A program made the position numbers and the translations under genes. Shown piece after piece: positions 1 through 5,616 of a DNA stretch of 14,405 bases (the first letter of the stretch is position 1; every line of letters starts with the position of its first letter). A model generated the notes under the pieces. That model saw only the letters and a list, made by a program, of their open reading frames with translations, had not been told where the DNA came from and made no database searches. Origin of the DNA: an uncultured Faecalibacterium sp. (GTDB lineage Bacteria; Bacillota; Clostridia; Oscillospirales; Ruminococcaceae); the NCBI GenBank assembly GCA_934501115.1, contig CAKSTO010000055.1, positions 1-14,405 of the forward strand. The letters are read 5' to 3'.

Positions 1-15
1 GATCATTGCTTGCAT
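1..15 (-). CDS. Start of a T-box-controlled gene (partial, possibly pheS)
   Basis: Only the first five codons are present (ATG at 15 down to 13, reading Met-Gln-Ala-Met-Ile), and the gene runs off the left edge. The start is supported by an AAAGGAG ribosome binding site at 25-31 and by a complete T-box riboswitch directly upstream. T-boxes control aminoacyl-tRNA synthetase, amino-acid biosynthesis or transport genes. The probable specifier codon in the leader is UUC, so a phenylalanyl-tRNA synthetase alpha gene is the best guess. The protein fragment is too short to test this, so the identity is inference. Confidence 0.6.
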
Positions 16-59
16 GGATGTTCTCTCCTTTATTCTTCGTGTTGATGAGCGGAGTGCAA

Positions 60-324
60 CAAAAAAGCTCCGTCCCCCTGCCCGGTCAAAGCCAGACAAA
101 AGGGACGAAGCTGTATTTTGCTCCGCGGTACCACCCGGTTTCCGCCCGCACACAGATGCCGGGCGGCTCTCAGAACGCCATAACGGGGCGCAACCGTTCT
201 ATGCTACTGTTGTTTCACACAGACCGCTCAGGAGCGAACTTCAGCCAGCCCGCACACGGAAGCCCTTTCAGCCGGTGAAGCCTCTCTCTTTGCCGTGCGG
301 TGCAAACCTACTCTCTCCGTCGCT
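60..324 (-). ncRNA. T-box riboswitch with terminator/antiterminator
   Basis: Read on the minus strand, the leader carries the near-invariant T-box sequence GGGTGGTACCGCGGAG (136 down to 121). It is followed by a CGTCCC segment that can pair either with GGG of the T-box (antiterminator) or with GGGACGGAGCT (76 down to 66), forming a terminator stem that ends in a run of six T. Stem I begins near 324 with AGCGA pairing to TCGCT, contains an AGAGAGTA motif, and has a distal stem CCGCACGG/CCGTG-TGCGG with an apical CCGGCTGAAAGG. By alignment from memory to the glyQS specifier loop (GAA-N-XYZ-purine), the specifier reads TTC at 238-236, meaning tRNA-Phe. The class call is firm; the specifier is tentative. 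Uncharged tRNA would stabilise the antiterminator and let transcription enter the gene at the left edge. Confidence 0.92.
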
Positions 325-358
325 GCGTTTGGGAGTATTCAGGTTCATAACCGTATGT

Positions 359-387
359 ATACTACCACATTTCGCGGAGGTTTGCAA
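359..387 (-). promoter_or_regulatory. Promoter of the T-box leader
   Basis: On the minus strand TTGCAA (387-382) and TAGTAT (364-359) are separated by 17 bases, placing the start of transcription about 28 bases before stem I of the T-box. An overlapping TATACA gives a 20-base spacer and is less likely. Confidence 0.55.
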
Positions 388-409
388 GGGCTGCGCACCC
401 AATTTCCGT

Positions 410-430
410 AAAAAACGCGCTTAATAGCAC
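410..430 (-). terminator. Compact terminator overlapping a stop codon
   Basis: On the minus strand GTGCT-ATTA-AGCGC forms a five-pair stem (one G-U) whose loop overlaps the TAA stop of the secreted-protein gene, followed by GTTTTTT. The stem is short, so this is a weak candidate. Confidence 0.4.
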
Positions 431-1116
431 TTTTTGCAGGCAGTAAAGCCGCGTGCCTTTGCTGTGGCAAGGTCCACCTTTTCTGGGCCTTTCATGCCGC
501 TGCAGCGGGAATTGCTGTGGTATTTCTTGCCGCCGTGGGTGGGGATCCAGACCATCTGCCCGGTCATTTTGCCGGAAGAAGCGGTGCCTGTATTCTTCTT
601 TGCGGGGGCACTGCCTGCGGCGGTGCGGGATGCACCGGAGGAAGCCTTGGTCGCTGCCTGAGAAGCCGCTTTCTGCGCGTCCAGCGTTTTCTGGCCTGCT
701 GCATACAGATCAGCGATTTCACTGGTCTTGCCGCCCAGTGTCACTGCACCGTTCTGGATATCCAGAATCGGCATCCCGTTCACATCCAGCGTACCGGCAT
801 AGACACCGTAAAGAGTCATCTGCTGGGCAGGAGCCGCTGCTTTGAACGCTTCGAACTTCGACTTTTTGACAGCGACATACCACACACCGTCAGCGGTATC
901 AAAGCCAAAAATGAAGGCGGTATCATTGCTGGTGGCCGCACTGTAGTTCGGCTTGCCGGTAATAGTGATCCTCTGGCCGGACGGCTGCGCCGTTGCCTGC
1001 GAATACGGCACCGTCTGGAATGTGCTGGTGTCTGTTGCCGCAAGCGCCGCCGGGCAGCACAGCAGGCTCATACACAGGGCAAGAGCCGCCGCCAGAATCC
1101 GAAACTGCTTTTTCAT
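421..1116 (-). CDS. Secreted protein with C-terminal Cys/His metal-site-like domain
   Basis: A 231-residue protein starting at ATG 1116, nine bases after GGGAGG. A longer reading from 1266 is possible but lacks a ribosome binding site and would run through a conserved leader. Residues 1-27 form a clear signal peptide (Lys-Lys, long hydrophobic run, Ala-Leu-Ala-Ala end) without a lipobox. Residues about 46-128 resemble a small OB-like fold: strands ending in GKPNYSA, VWYVAVKK and LYGVYAG. Residues about 140-183 are a low-complexity Ala/Ser/Thr/Lys linker. The tail (188-231) has VWIP, H200, C205, C227 and C230, spaced as H-x4-C-x21-C-x2-C, like the small Ada-type metal-binding tails found on many exported Firmicute proteins. 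The gene lies downstream of the GT8 gene and shares a leader sequence with it. Function unknown; an extracellular or wall-associated role is inferred. Confidence 0.8.
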   Translation of the reverse strand: MKKQFRILAAALALCMSLLCCPAALAATDTSTFQTVPYSQATAQPSGQRITITGKPNYSAATSNDTAFIFGFDTADGVWYVAVKKSKFEAFKAAAPAQQMTLYGVYAGTLDVNGMPILDIQNGAVTLGGKTSEIADLYAAGQKTLDAQKAASQAATKASSGASRTAAGSAPAKKNTGTASSGKMTGQMVWIPTHGGKKYHSNSRCSGMKGPEKVDLATAKARGFTACKKCY

Positions 1117-1232
1117 AAAGTACATCCTCCCATTTTGCCGAAAATCCAGCTGTTTTATGCTTTGAGCATACCCTTCCGTTTTTTCTGCATCAATTCTCAG
1201 GATGTGCTGTATTTTCTCCTGCCGCGACACAT
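1117..1232 (-). repeat. Leader repeat, copy A
   Basis: The stretch upstream of the secreted-protein gene aligns with the leader of the GT8 gene (2058-2177). The two share a 27-base identical core (1180-1206 here, 2125-2151 there) and scattered identity on both sides, from ATGTG-CGC at the upstream end to AAATGGG just before the ribosome binding site. The copies are 116 and 120 bases long. Their role is unknown; a regulatory leader or the remnant of a dispersed repeat are both possible. Confidence 0.75.
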
Positions 1233-1240
1233 TTGATCCG

Positions 1241-1261
1241 GCTGTTTTATCTGGGAACAGC
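1241..1261 (-). other. Hairpin between GT8 gene and leader copy A
   Basis: On the minus strand GCTGTT and AACAGC flank a nine-base loop immediately after the GT8 stop codon. No T-run follows, so it is not a standard terminator. It may be a processing or stability hairpin, leaving the two genes cotranscribed. Confidence 0.4.
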
Positions 1262-1262
1262 T

Positions 1263-2057
1263 TCAATCCTCCCGAAATTCCTTCAGGAGTTCCCGATATT
1301 CTTTGCGGTAGTACCCGAAATAATTCTTATGCCATGGTTTTCTCTTTGCCAAAAAGTGTGCAATGATCACCCTTCTGCGCAGCGAATACTTGGGCACAAG
1401 ACGTTCCACAACGTACCGCGTCGCGGCATAATTATACCGTTCATCCAACTCCCGGATCTCCCCATCATACAGTTTATTCAGAAGATCCTGATCCGGATAT
1501 TCCAGCTCATACGTCTCCTGCAGTTCCTGCACCTTTTGCAGGAATGCTTCCACCGTGTATCGCTTTCGGATCCGATCCAAAGCCAGCAGCTGCACGCCGG
1601 AATTATAGTAATCATCCTGCAGTTCCAGCCGTTTTACTGCCTGTCTGCGCCCCTCAGGCCAGCTGTCCAGAACTGCCGCCAGCAGGTCATCTCCCAGCTC
1701 CATCTGATACATCGGCGTCAGGTCTCCGCGCACGATCATGTCCGAGTCCAGATACAGTGCGCGGCCGCACTCCGGCAGGATCCATGGCAGCAGCAGACGG
1801 TAGTACATTTCCTTTGAAAAGTGGAGATTCACCGGAAAACCCGCGAAGAGCTGCTCATACTCTTGATCCAGCTTTCGCGCTTCAAACGCCCAGCCATAGC
1901 CTTGCGTATCTTCACGCAGCAGCTCGATGCCTGCCGCGCTCACACGTGAAAAAACGAACCACACCTTGATATCATCATTCGATGTGGACATCGACCGCAG
2001 AAGCACCCGTGTCGGGAGGATATAATTTTCGTCGCAGCTTATCACGATATTTTTCAT
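1263..2057 (-). CDS. Glycosyltransferase family 8 protein
   Basis: A 264-residue protein. ATG 2057 is preferred because the product then begins MKNIVISCDENY, the typical GT8 N-terminus, with GGGTGAG about ten bases upstream; an in-frame ATG at 2075 adds six residues. Features seen: the nucleotide-sugar-binding N-terminal strand, LYLDSDMIV with the metal-binding DxD at D104/D106, NSGV at 152-155, DQDLLN at 189-194, and the C-terminal H234 with KPWH at 240-243. These are GT8 hallmarks; the family uses UDP-sugars with retention of configuration, often galactose or glucose for surface polysaccharide or lipopolysaccharide-type chains. There is no signal peptide or membrane segment, so it acts in the cytoplasm. 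It is probably transcribed from the promoter at 2207-2234 and may continue into the secreted-protein gene. Sugar and acceptor cannot be told from sequence. Confidence 0.9.
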   Translation of the reverse strand: MKNIVISCDENYILPTRVLLRSMSTSNDDIKVWFVFSRVSAAGIELLREDTQGYGWAFEARKLDQEYEQLFAGFPVNLHFSKEMYYRLLLPWILPECGRALYLDSDMIVRGDLTPMYQMELGDDLLAAVLDSWPEGRRQAVKRLELQDDYYNSGVQLLALDRIRKRYTVEAFLQKVQELQETYELEYPDQDLLNKLYDGEIRELDERYNYAATRYVVERLVPKYSLRRRVIIAHFLAKRKPWHKNYFGYYRKEYRELLKEFRED

Positions 2058-2177
2058 CTTCCGGATCTCACCCATTTGCCAAACGCAATCCCTTCCATTT
2101 TATGGTCTGATAGTACCTTCTCGCTTTTTCTGCATCAATTCTCAGGATGTGTTGTTTCGCGGTATATTGCGGCACAT
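2058..2177 (-). repeat. Leader repeat, copy B
   Basis: Second copy of the leader described at 1117-1232, here in the 5' untranslated region of the GT8 gene. The identical core is 2125-2151. The four-base length difference beyond the core would break any shared reading frame there, which argues against a conserved long protein. Confidence 0.75.
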
Positions 2178-2206
2178 TTCGAGAAAGTGCTTTTGACTCA
2201 CCACTT

Positions 2207-2234
2207 ATTATACCGTTTTATGTTCGTTTGTAAA
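2207..2234 (-). promoter_or_regulatory. Promoter of the GT8 gene
   Basis: On the minus strand TTTACA (2234-2229) and a perfect TATAAT (2212-2207) are 16 bases apart. The transcript would carry a leader of about 140 bases containing repeat copy B. Confidence 0.75.
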
Positions 2235-2262
2235 CCTTTATATGGCATTCATTAAAAGTAAC

Positions 2263-2275
2263 TTATGCACCATAA
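2263..2275. promoter_or_regulatory. Short palindrome, possible operator
   Basis: TTATG-CAC-CATAA is an inverted repeat 20 bases before the ribbon-helix-helix start codon. It overlaps CATAAT, a possible -10 box (with TTCATT 17 bases upstream). Position and symmetry suit binding by the regulators encoded just downstream; this is inference. Confidence 0.35.
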
Positions 2276-2294
2276 TAGTGATGAGGTGATAACA

Positions 2295-2468
2295 ATGGAT
2301 GAACTTAGAATCAAGAAGCTCTCCGAGCCTGTTACATTTACAATTCGTGTTGACAAGTCCATCGTTGACTTTTACGACGACCTTGCAGGCAAGACCAACC
2401 GCTCCCGCAACGAACTGATCGGCCTTGCTTTGGACTATGCTAAAGATAAAATCATCGTGGAAGAATAA
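2295..2468 (+). CDS. Ribbon-helix-helix DNA-binding protein
   Basis: A 57-residue protein. ATG 2295 follows GAGGTGAT by about seven bases, so it is preferred to the in-frame ATG at 2265. The order beta strand (VTFTIRVD, 13-20), helix (about 21-32) and helix with NRSRNELI (35-42) is that of CopG/Arc-type ribbon-helix-helix proteins, which bind DNA as dimers through the strand. The C-terminus KIIVEE is repeated at the end of the next gene. The stop codon is one base from the XRE start at 2470, so the two are translationally coupled. The G+C content is low (23 of 60 bases in 2281-2340), unlike the surrounding housekeeping genes, which suggests acquisition. It may autoregulate with its partner or act as a small mobile-element regulator; no toxin partner is visible. 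Confidence 0.85.
   Translation: MDELRIKKLSEPVTFTIRVDKSIVDFYDDLAGKTNRSRNELIGLALDYAKDKIIVEE
2448..2468 (+). repeat. 21-base direct repeat, left copy
   Basis: The last 21 bases of the ribbon-helix-helix gene (AAAATCATCGT...GAAGAATAA) recur with one mismatch, synonymous in Val, at 2683-2703. The copies are 235 bases apart and each encodes KIIVEE plus the stop. Confidence 0.9.
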
Positions 2469-2469
2469 T

Positions 2470-2703
2470 ATGTATCATCGCATTCGAGACCTACGTGAAG
2501 ATCACGACCTTTTGCAAAAAGATATCGCTGCATACCTGCAGTGCACACAGGTCTGCTACTCGAACTATGAAACCGGCAAACGGGATATCCCAACAGATGT
2601 TTTGAAGGCTCTTGCTCTTTACTACGATACCAGCATTGATTATCTTCTTGGGTTGACGGACGAATCGAAACCGTACCCGCGAAAAATCATCGTAGAAGAA
2701 TAA
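2470..2703 (+). CDS. XRE-family helix-turn-helix regulator
   Basis: A 77-residue protein starting at ATG 2470, with GGAAG inside the end of the preceding gene acting as ribosome binding site. The longer in-frame start at 2425 would lie within the preceding coding region. Residues about 4-60 form a Cro/CI-type domain: LRE at 8-10, QKDIAAYL (16-23) as helix 2, recognition helix around VCYSNYETGKR (28-38), then IPTDVLKALALYYDTSIDYLLGLT, the standard family continuation. It binds DNA in the cytoplasm, probably as a dimer. It has almost no effector domain, only a 17-residue tail ending KIIVEE as in its upstream neighbour. It forms a two-gene unit with the ribbon-helix-helix protein and is followed by a bidirectional terminator shared with yebC. 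Target genes are unknown; its own promoter and the divergent GT8 promoter are obvious candidates. Confidence 0.9.
   Translation: MYHRIRDLREDHDLLQKDIAAYLQCTQVCYSNYETGKRDIPTDVLKALALYYDTSIDYLLGLTDESKPYPRKIIVEE
2683..2703 (+). repeat. 21-base direct repeat, right copy
   Basis: Partner of 2448-2468, at the 3' end of the XRE gene, including its stop codon. One mismatch (GTA for GTG). Confidence 0.9.
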
Positions 2704-2704
2704 A

Positions 2705-2749
2705 CAAAAAAGCACTGCCTCCGGCCTTTCGGTACCGGAAGCAGTGCTT
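2705..2749 (-). terminator. Bidirectional terminator, mainly for yebC
   Basis: AAGCACTGC (2710-2718) pairs with GCAGTGCTT (2741-2749), extended by TCCGG/CCGGA. On the minus strand the stem is followed by six T, giving a good Rho-independent terminator for yebC. On the plus strand the run is weaker (TTTCGTCTTATTT), but it probably also ends the regulator operon. Confidence 0.9.
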
Positions 2750-2785
2750 TCGTCTTATTTCAGGAGCAAAGAGCCTTGCGGAAGG

Positions 2786-3523
2786 TTATTCCGGCAGATC
2801 CTCTTCGTTCTCGAGAGAGTGCCAAACGTTCTGGACATCGTCGTTGTCCTCCAGAGCATCCAGCAGCTTGCCCATCAGCTTCAGCTGATCGGGGTCGGTC
2901 AGGCGGGTGGTGGTCATAGGCACCATTGCCAGATCATCGGACAGGATCTCATAGCCCTTTTCCTCCATGGCCTTGACCACGGCAGAATAGTTCTCGGGGT
3001 CGGTGGTGATCTCAGCTGCATCCTCGCTGGCGTCGAAGTCCTCAGCGCCGGCATCCAGAGCATCCATCATGGCCTCATCGGCATCCTTGTCTTCCAGAGA
3101 GATGTCAATGACGCCCTTCTGGCTGAACAGGAAGCCCACGCAGCCCATAGCACCCAGATTGCCGCCGTTCTTATCGAAGTAGTGGCGCAGGTCGGCAGCG
3201 GTACGGTTGCGGTTGTCGGTCAGGGTCTCCACCATGACAGCAACGCCGCCGGGGCCGTAGCCTTCGTAGGTGATTGCTTCGTACTCGGTCTTATCGCCGC
3301 CCTCAGCCTTCTTGATGATGCGCTGGATGTTATCGTTGGGCACGCTCATACGCTTTGCCTTGGCGATCAGGTCAGCCAGCTTGCTGTTGGAAGCGGGATT
3401 GGGGCCGCCGGTACGGACGGCAACGCTGATCTCGCGGCCGATCTTGGTAAAGACCTTTGCACGAGCGCCGTCCGTTTTTTCCTTCTTGCGCTTAATATTG
3501 TTCCATTTGCTATGTCCAGACAT
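2786..3523 (-). CDS. yebC: YebC/PmpR family translation or regulatory factor
   Basis: A 245-residue protein from ATG 3523, nine bases after AGGAGG; the reading frame extends 27 codons further upstream without support. The N-terminus MSGHSKWNNIKRKKEK is the family signature, followed by KVFTKIGREI, TYEGYGPGGVAVMVETLTDN and NRTAADLRHYF (about residues 88-116) and the acidic C-terminal half with NVWHSLEN near the end. Length matches the usual ~240. The family was first described as transcriptional regulators (PmpR). More recently, members have been reported to act on ribosomes and relieve stalling at proline-rich stretches. It is soluble and cytoplasmic. The gene is monocistronic, with its own promoter at 3619-3647 and terminator at 2705-2749. 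Confidence 0.97.
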   Translation of the reverse strand: MSGHSKWNNIKRKKEKTDGARAKVFTKIGREISVAVRTGGPNPASNSKLADLIAKAKRMSVPNDNIQRIIKKAEGGDKTEYEAITYEGYGPGGVAVMVETLTDNRNRTAADLRHYFDKNGGNLGAMGCVGFLFSQKGVIDISLEDKDADEAMMDALDAGAEDFDASEDAAEITTDPENYSAVVKAMEEKGYEILSDDLAMVPMTTTRLTDPDQLKLMGKLLDALEDNDDVQNVWHSLENEEDLPE

Positions 3524-3618
3524 GGGAAAGAGCCTCCTGTATATTCTCGAATCTCCGCCTGCGGGCAGACGGGCTGTGGTCGCCCGCATTGTGGCAGCAC
3601 ACAAAATCTAACTCTATT

Positions 3619-3647
3619 ATTGTAGCACAACCGGGCAGGCCGTTCAA
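3619..3647 (-). promoter_or_regulatory. Promoter of yebC
   Basis: On the minus strand TTGAAC (3647-3642) and TACAAT (3624-3619) are 17 bases apart. The ~90-base leader contains GGGC-GACCACA-GCCC and neighbouring G+C-rich inverted repeats of unknown role. Confidence 0.75.
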
Positions 3648-3704
3648 GCCTTATCCTCCCGGTTTTCGGCAGAACCTGCGGGAAAATGCGCTTTTTCTGC
3701 CATT

Positions 3705-5243
3705 TTACAGCAGACGCAGCGCCTTAGGATAGTGGTTTTTCACCCGCCCGCCGGACACTTTTCCGCCGCCCAGCGGCCATCCGTCCACGGTCACGCAGCA
3801 CCAGCCGTCGGCGGCAGTCTGTGCTTCCACCTCACGGCCGGAGAGGTACTCTGCCGTGCGCGGGTCGCCGAGGGTCAGCTGCTCGCAGTTCGTGCACTGT
3901 GCACCGAACGCTGTGAACAGGTGGTGCTCCGGCACAAAGCGGCCCTTCTGCACACTGCCCACGAACAAACCTGCCCGCAGTACGTGCAGGTTTGTCTGCG
4001 GGAAGGGCACCGGCAGCAGCACGCCGCCGCCGTGCACTACGGCAGGCTGTGCCGCCAGCGCCGGGAAATACTGCCCGGCAAACTCACGCCACGCAGCCAG
4101 ACTCTGGGCAGGGCTCGTCTCCCCTGCCGCCGTTTCCCTGCCACGCTTGCTGCCCTGTACCGCCTCGCGGCAGGCGCGGGCGTTCTCGCGGCGGGCGCTG
4201 CGGGCATCCGGAGCCTTGGCGGCCTTGCTGTTCTTTCCCTTGGCCTTTTTGCCTGCGGCTTCCGCTGCGGCCAGCCAGAGCTGTTCCTCCGGGGTGTACT
4301 CTCCCGCCGGCGGCAGGGTGCGGGGCGTGCCTGCCTTGATAAGCCTTGCCATAAAGTGTCCCTCACCGCCCTGACAGGGCCAGATGCGCCGCACCTTGCT
4401 CACATCCAGCGGCAGACCGCCGGTGCGGTTGGCTTCGCCCTCGCTGCCAAAGGTGTAGTCTACGTTCCCCAGGGCATCCGCAAGTGTGAACTCCGGGTGG
4501 CGCTGCAGGAATGCCGCCACCTGTCCCTCGTCCTCCTCGGGCGCAAAGGTGCAGGTGGAATACACCAGCTGCCCGCCCGGAGCCAGTACGGCGGCTGCAC
4601 AGTCCAGAATCTCAGCGCCCAGCTCAGCACACTGCTTCACCAATGCTTCACAGTGCTGCTGCCGCGCCACCGGCTCCTTGCGGAACATCCCCTCGCCGGA
4701 ACAGGGCGCGTCTACCAGAACGCGGTCAAAAAACTCCGGCAGAGCGTCCGCAATGCGTGCGGGCGTCTCATTGAGCACCACCGCATTGGGTACGCCCATG
4801 CGCTCCAGATTGCTTTTCAGGATGTCCGCACGGGCAGCGACATATTCGTTGCTCACCAGCACGCCGCGCCCCTGCAAAGCCGCCGCAAGCTGGCTGCTCT
4901 TGCCGCCGGGAGCCGCGCACAGATCCAGCACGCGCATCCCCGGCTTCACGCCCAGCAGCGGCGCTGCCGAGGACGCCGACGGCTCCTGCGAGTAAAACAC
5001 GCCTGCATGGTGGTACGGATGCCGCCCGGGCTTGAAGTCCGGCTGATGCACCACGAATGCTGCCCTGCAAAAGGGCGATGCTTCCAGCGGAAAGTCTGCT
5101 TTTTCGGCAAACCGCTCCGGTGTCGTGCGCAGTGCAGAGACCGTTACGCCGCGCTCTGCAGTCTCCTGCGGAGCTGCATACAGTGTGTCGAACCGCTCTC
5201 CCAGAAGGGCGCGCTCCCGCTGCTCAAAATATTCTGTAGGCAT
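3705..5243 (-). CDS. RsmB/RsmF-type (NOL1/NOP2/Sun) RNA cytosine-5 methyltransferase
   Basis: A 512-residue protein from ATG 5243, eight bases after AGGAGG. The open frame continues 118 codons upstream, but that part is antisense to another gene and has no start signal. Residues 1-100 match the N-terminal RNA-binding region. The catalytic Rossmann domain has the S-adenosylmethionine loop VLDLCAAPGGKS at 105-116, DAPCSGEGMFRKE with C181 (enzyme release) and YSTCTFAPEEDE with C231 (nucleophile). Residues about 331-375 are a Lys/Ala/Arg-rich linker. The C-terminal ~130 residues (FPQTNLHVLRAGLFVG) resemble the RsmF-type PUA-like extension. It probably methylates C5 of a cytosine in 16S rRNA; which one cannot be read from sequence. 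A possible promoter (TATACA about 20 bases before the start) is weak. Confidence 0.95.
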   Translation of the reverse strand: MPTEYFEQRERALLGERFDTLYAAPQETAERGVTVSALRTTPERFAEKADFPLEASPFCRAAFVVHQPDFKPGRHPYHHAGVFYSQEPSASSAAPLLGVKPGMRVLDLCAAPGGKSSQLAAALQGRGVLVSNEYVAARADILKSNLERMGVPNAVVLNETPARIADALPEFFDRVLVDAPCSGEGMFRKEPVARQQHCEALVKQCAELGAEILDCAAAVLAPGGQLVYSTCTFAPEEDEGQVAAFLQRHPEFTLADALGNVDYTFGSEGEANRTGGLPLDVSKVRRIWPCQGGEGHFMARLIKAGTPRTLPPAGEYTPEEQLWLAAAEAAGKKAKGKNSKAAKAPDARSARRENARACREAVQGSKRGRETAAGETSPAQSLAAWREFAGQYFPALAAQPAVVHGGGVLLPVPFPQTNLHVLRAGLFVGSVQKGRFVPEHHLFTAFGAQCTNCEQLTLGDPRTAEYLSGREVEAQTAADGWCCVTVDGWPLGGGKVSGGRVKNHYPKALRLL

Positions 5244-5297
5244 TCTGCAATCCTCCTGTGGGATGTATAAAGCCGCCCTGCGCGGCCAAACTAGGCT

Positions 5298-5318
5298 GTG
5301 TGAGGGGCACACCGCCCC
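5298..5318 (+). other. Overlapping alternative hairpins upstream of small gene
   Basis: GTGTG (5298-5302) can pair with CACAC (5308-5312), or GGGGC (5304-5308) with GCCCC (5314-5318), and the two stems exclude one another. They lie 31-51 bases before the small Asn/Thr-rich gene, probably in its leader. Confidence 0.35.
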
Positions 5319-5348
5319 GCACGGAAAATCGAAAGGAGAGCATTCACT

Positions 5349-5549
5349 ATGGCAACCGAAAACCGCAGCAATAACTGCAAGAATCAGACCTCGAACCGCA
5401 CGTCCAACCAGACTTCCAACCGCACTAGCAATCAGACCTCCAACAGCGCCACCAACGAGCACAAGCACCCCAACCAGTATACCAAAGGTGCCGATGATGA
5501 GAGCGCCAAAAACTCCACGAACAGCCGCAGCGCCAAAAACAGCCGCTGA
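5349..5549 (+). CDS. Small Asn/Thr/Ser-rich repeat protein
   Basis: A 66-residue protein preceded by AAAGGAG about ten bases before the ATG. Residues 12-33 are tandem tetrapeptides TSNR/TSNQ in alternation (an eight-residue period). The tail is hydrophilic, with HKHPNQYTK, GADDES and NSRSAKNSR. There is no signal peptide, membrane segment or hydrophobic core, so it is probably unstructured. The repeats use varied codons (Ser as TCG, TCC and AGC; Thr as ACC, ACG and ACT), which suggests selection on the protein rather than simple DNA slippage. It is divergent from the methyltransferase gene and followed by a strong terminator with a long T-run in its direction. I do not recognise a named family. 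Similar Asn-rich small proteins occur in spore-forming relatives, so a spore- or stress-protein ancestry is a guess. Confidence 0.75.
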   Translation: MATENRSNNCKNQTSNRTSNQTSNRTSNQTSNSATNEHKHPNQYTKGADDESAKNSTNSRSAKNSR

Positions 5550-5616
5550 TGCTGCCCGGCAGCGCCTGACGGACCACAGGCGTGAGCCCCTGAACATTCT
5601 CTAATCTCAAAAGCAC

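Noticed and set aside
517..1236. 239-codon plus-strand frame opposite the secreted-protein gene
   Set aside because: It is the complement of a gene with signal peptide and conserved tail, has no ribosome binding site, and the translation is Arg/Cys-rich without domains.
1117..1266. 50-codon N-terminal extension of the secreted-protein gene
   Set aside because: It would bury the signal peptide, lacks a ribosome binding site, and consists of the leader repeat also found before the GT8 gene.
2295..2703. Toxin-antitoxin pair
   Set aside because: Both products are small DNA-binding proteins. Neither resembles a toxin, and no third gene lies in the unit.
3648..3704. Terminator after the methyltransferase gene
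   Set aside because: GGCAGAA and TTCTGCC can pair across a 20-base loop, but no T-run follows, so the support is too weak.
5390..5450. Short tandem DNA repeats as a possible CRISPR array
   Set aside because: The period is 12-24 bases without spacers and lies in frame within a small gene.
5244..5597. 118-codon upstream extension of the methyltransferase frame with hydrophobic Gly/Val/Leu segments
   Set aside because: It is antisense to the Asn/Thr/Ser-rich gene. Its apparent hydrophobicity mirrors the AAC/ACC/CAG codons there, and the real start has a perfect ribosome binding site at 5243.
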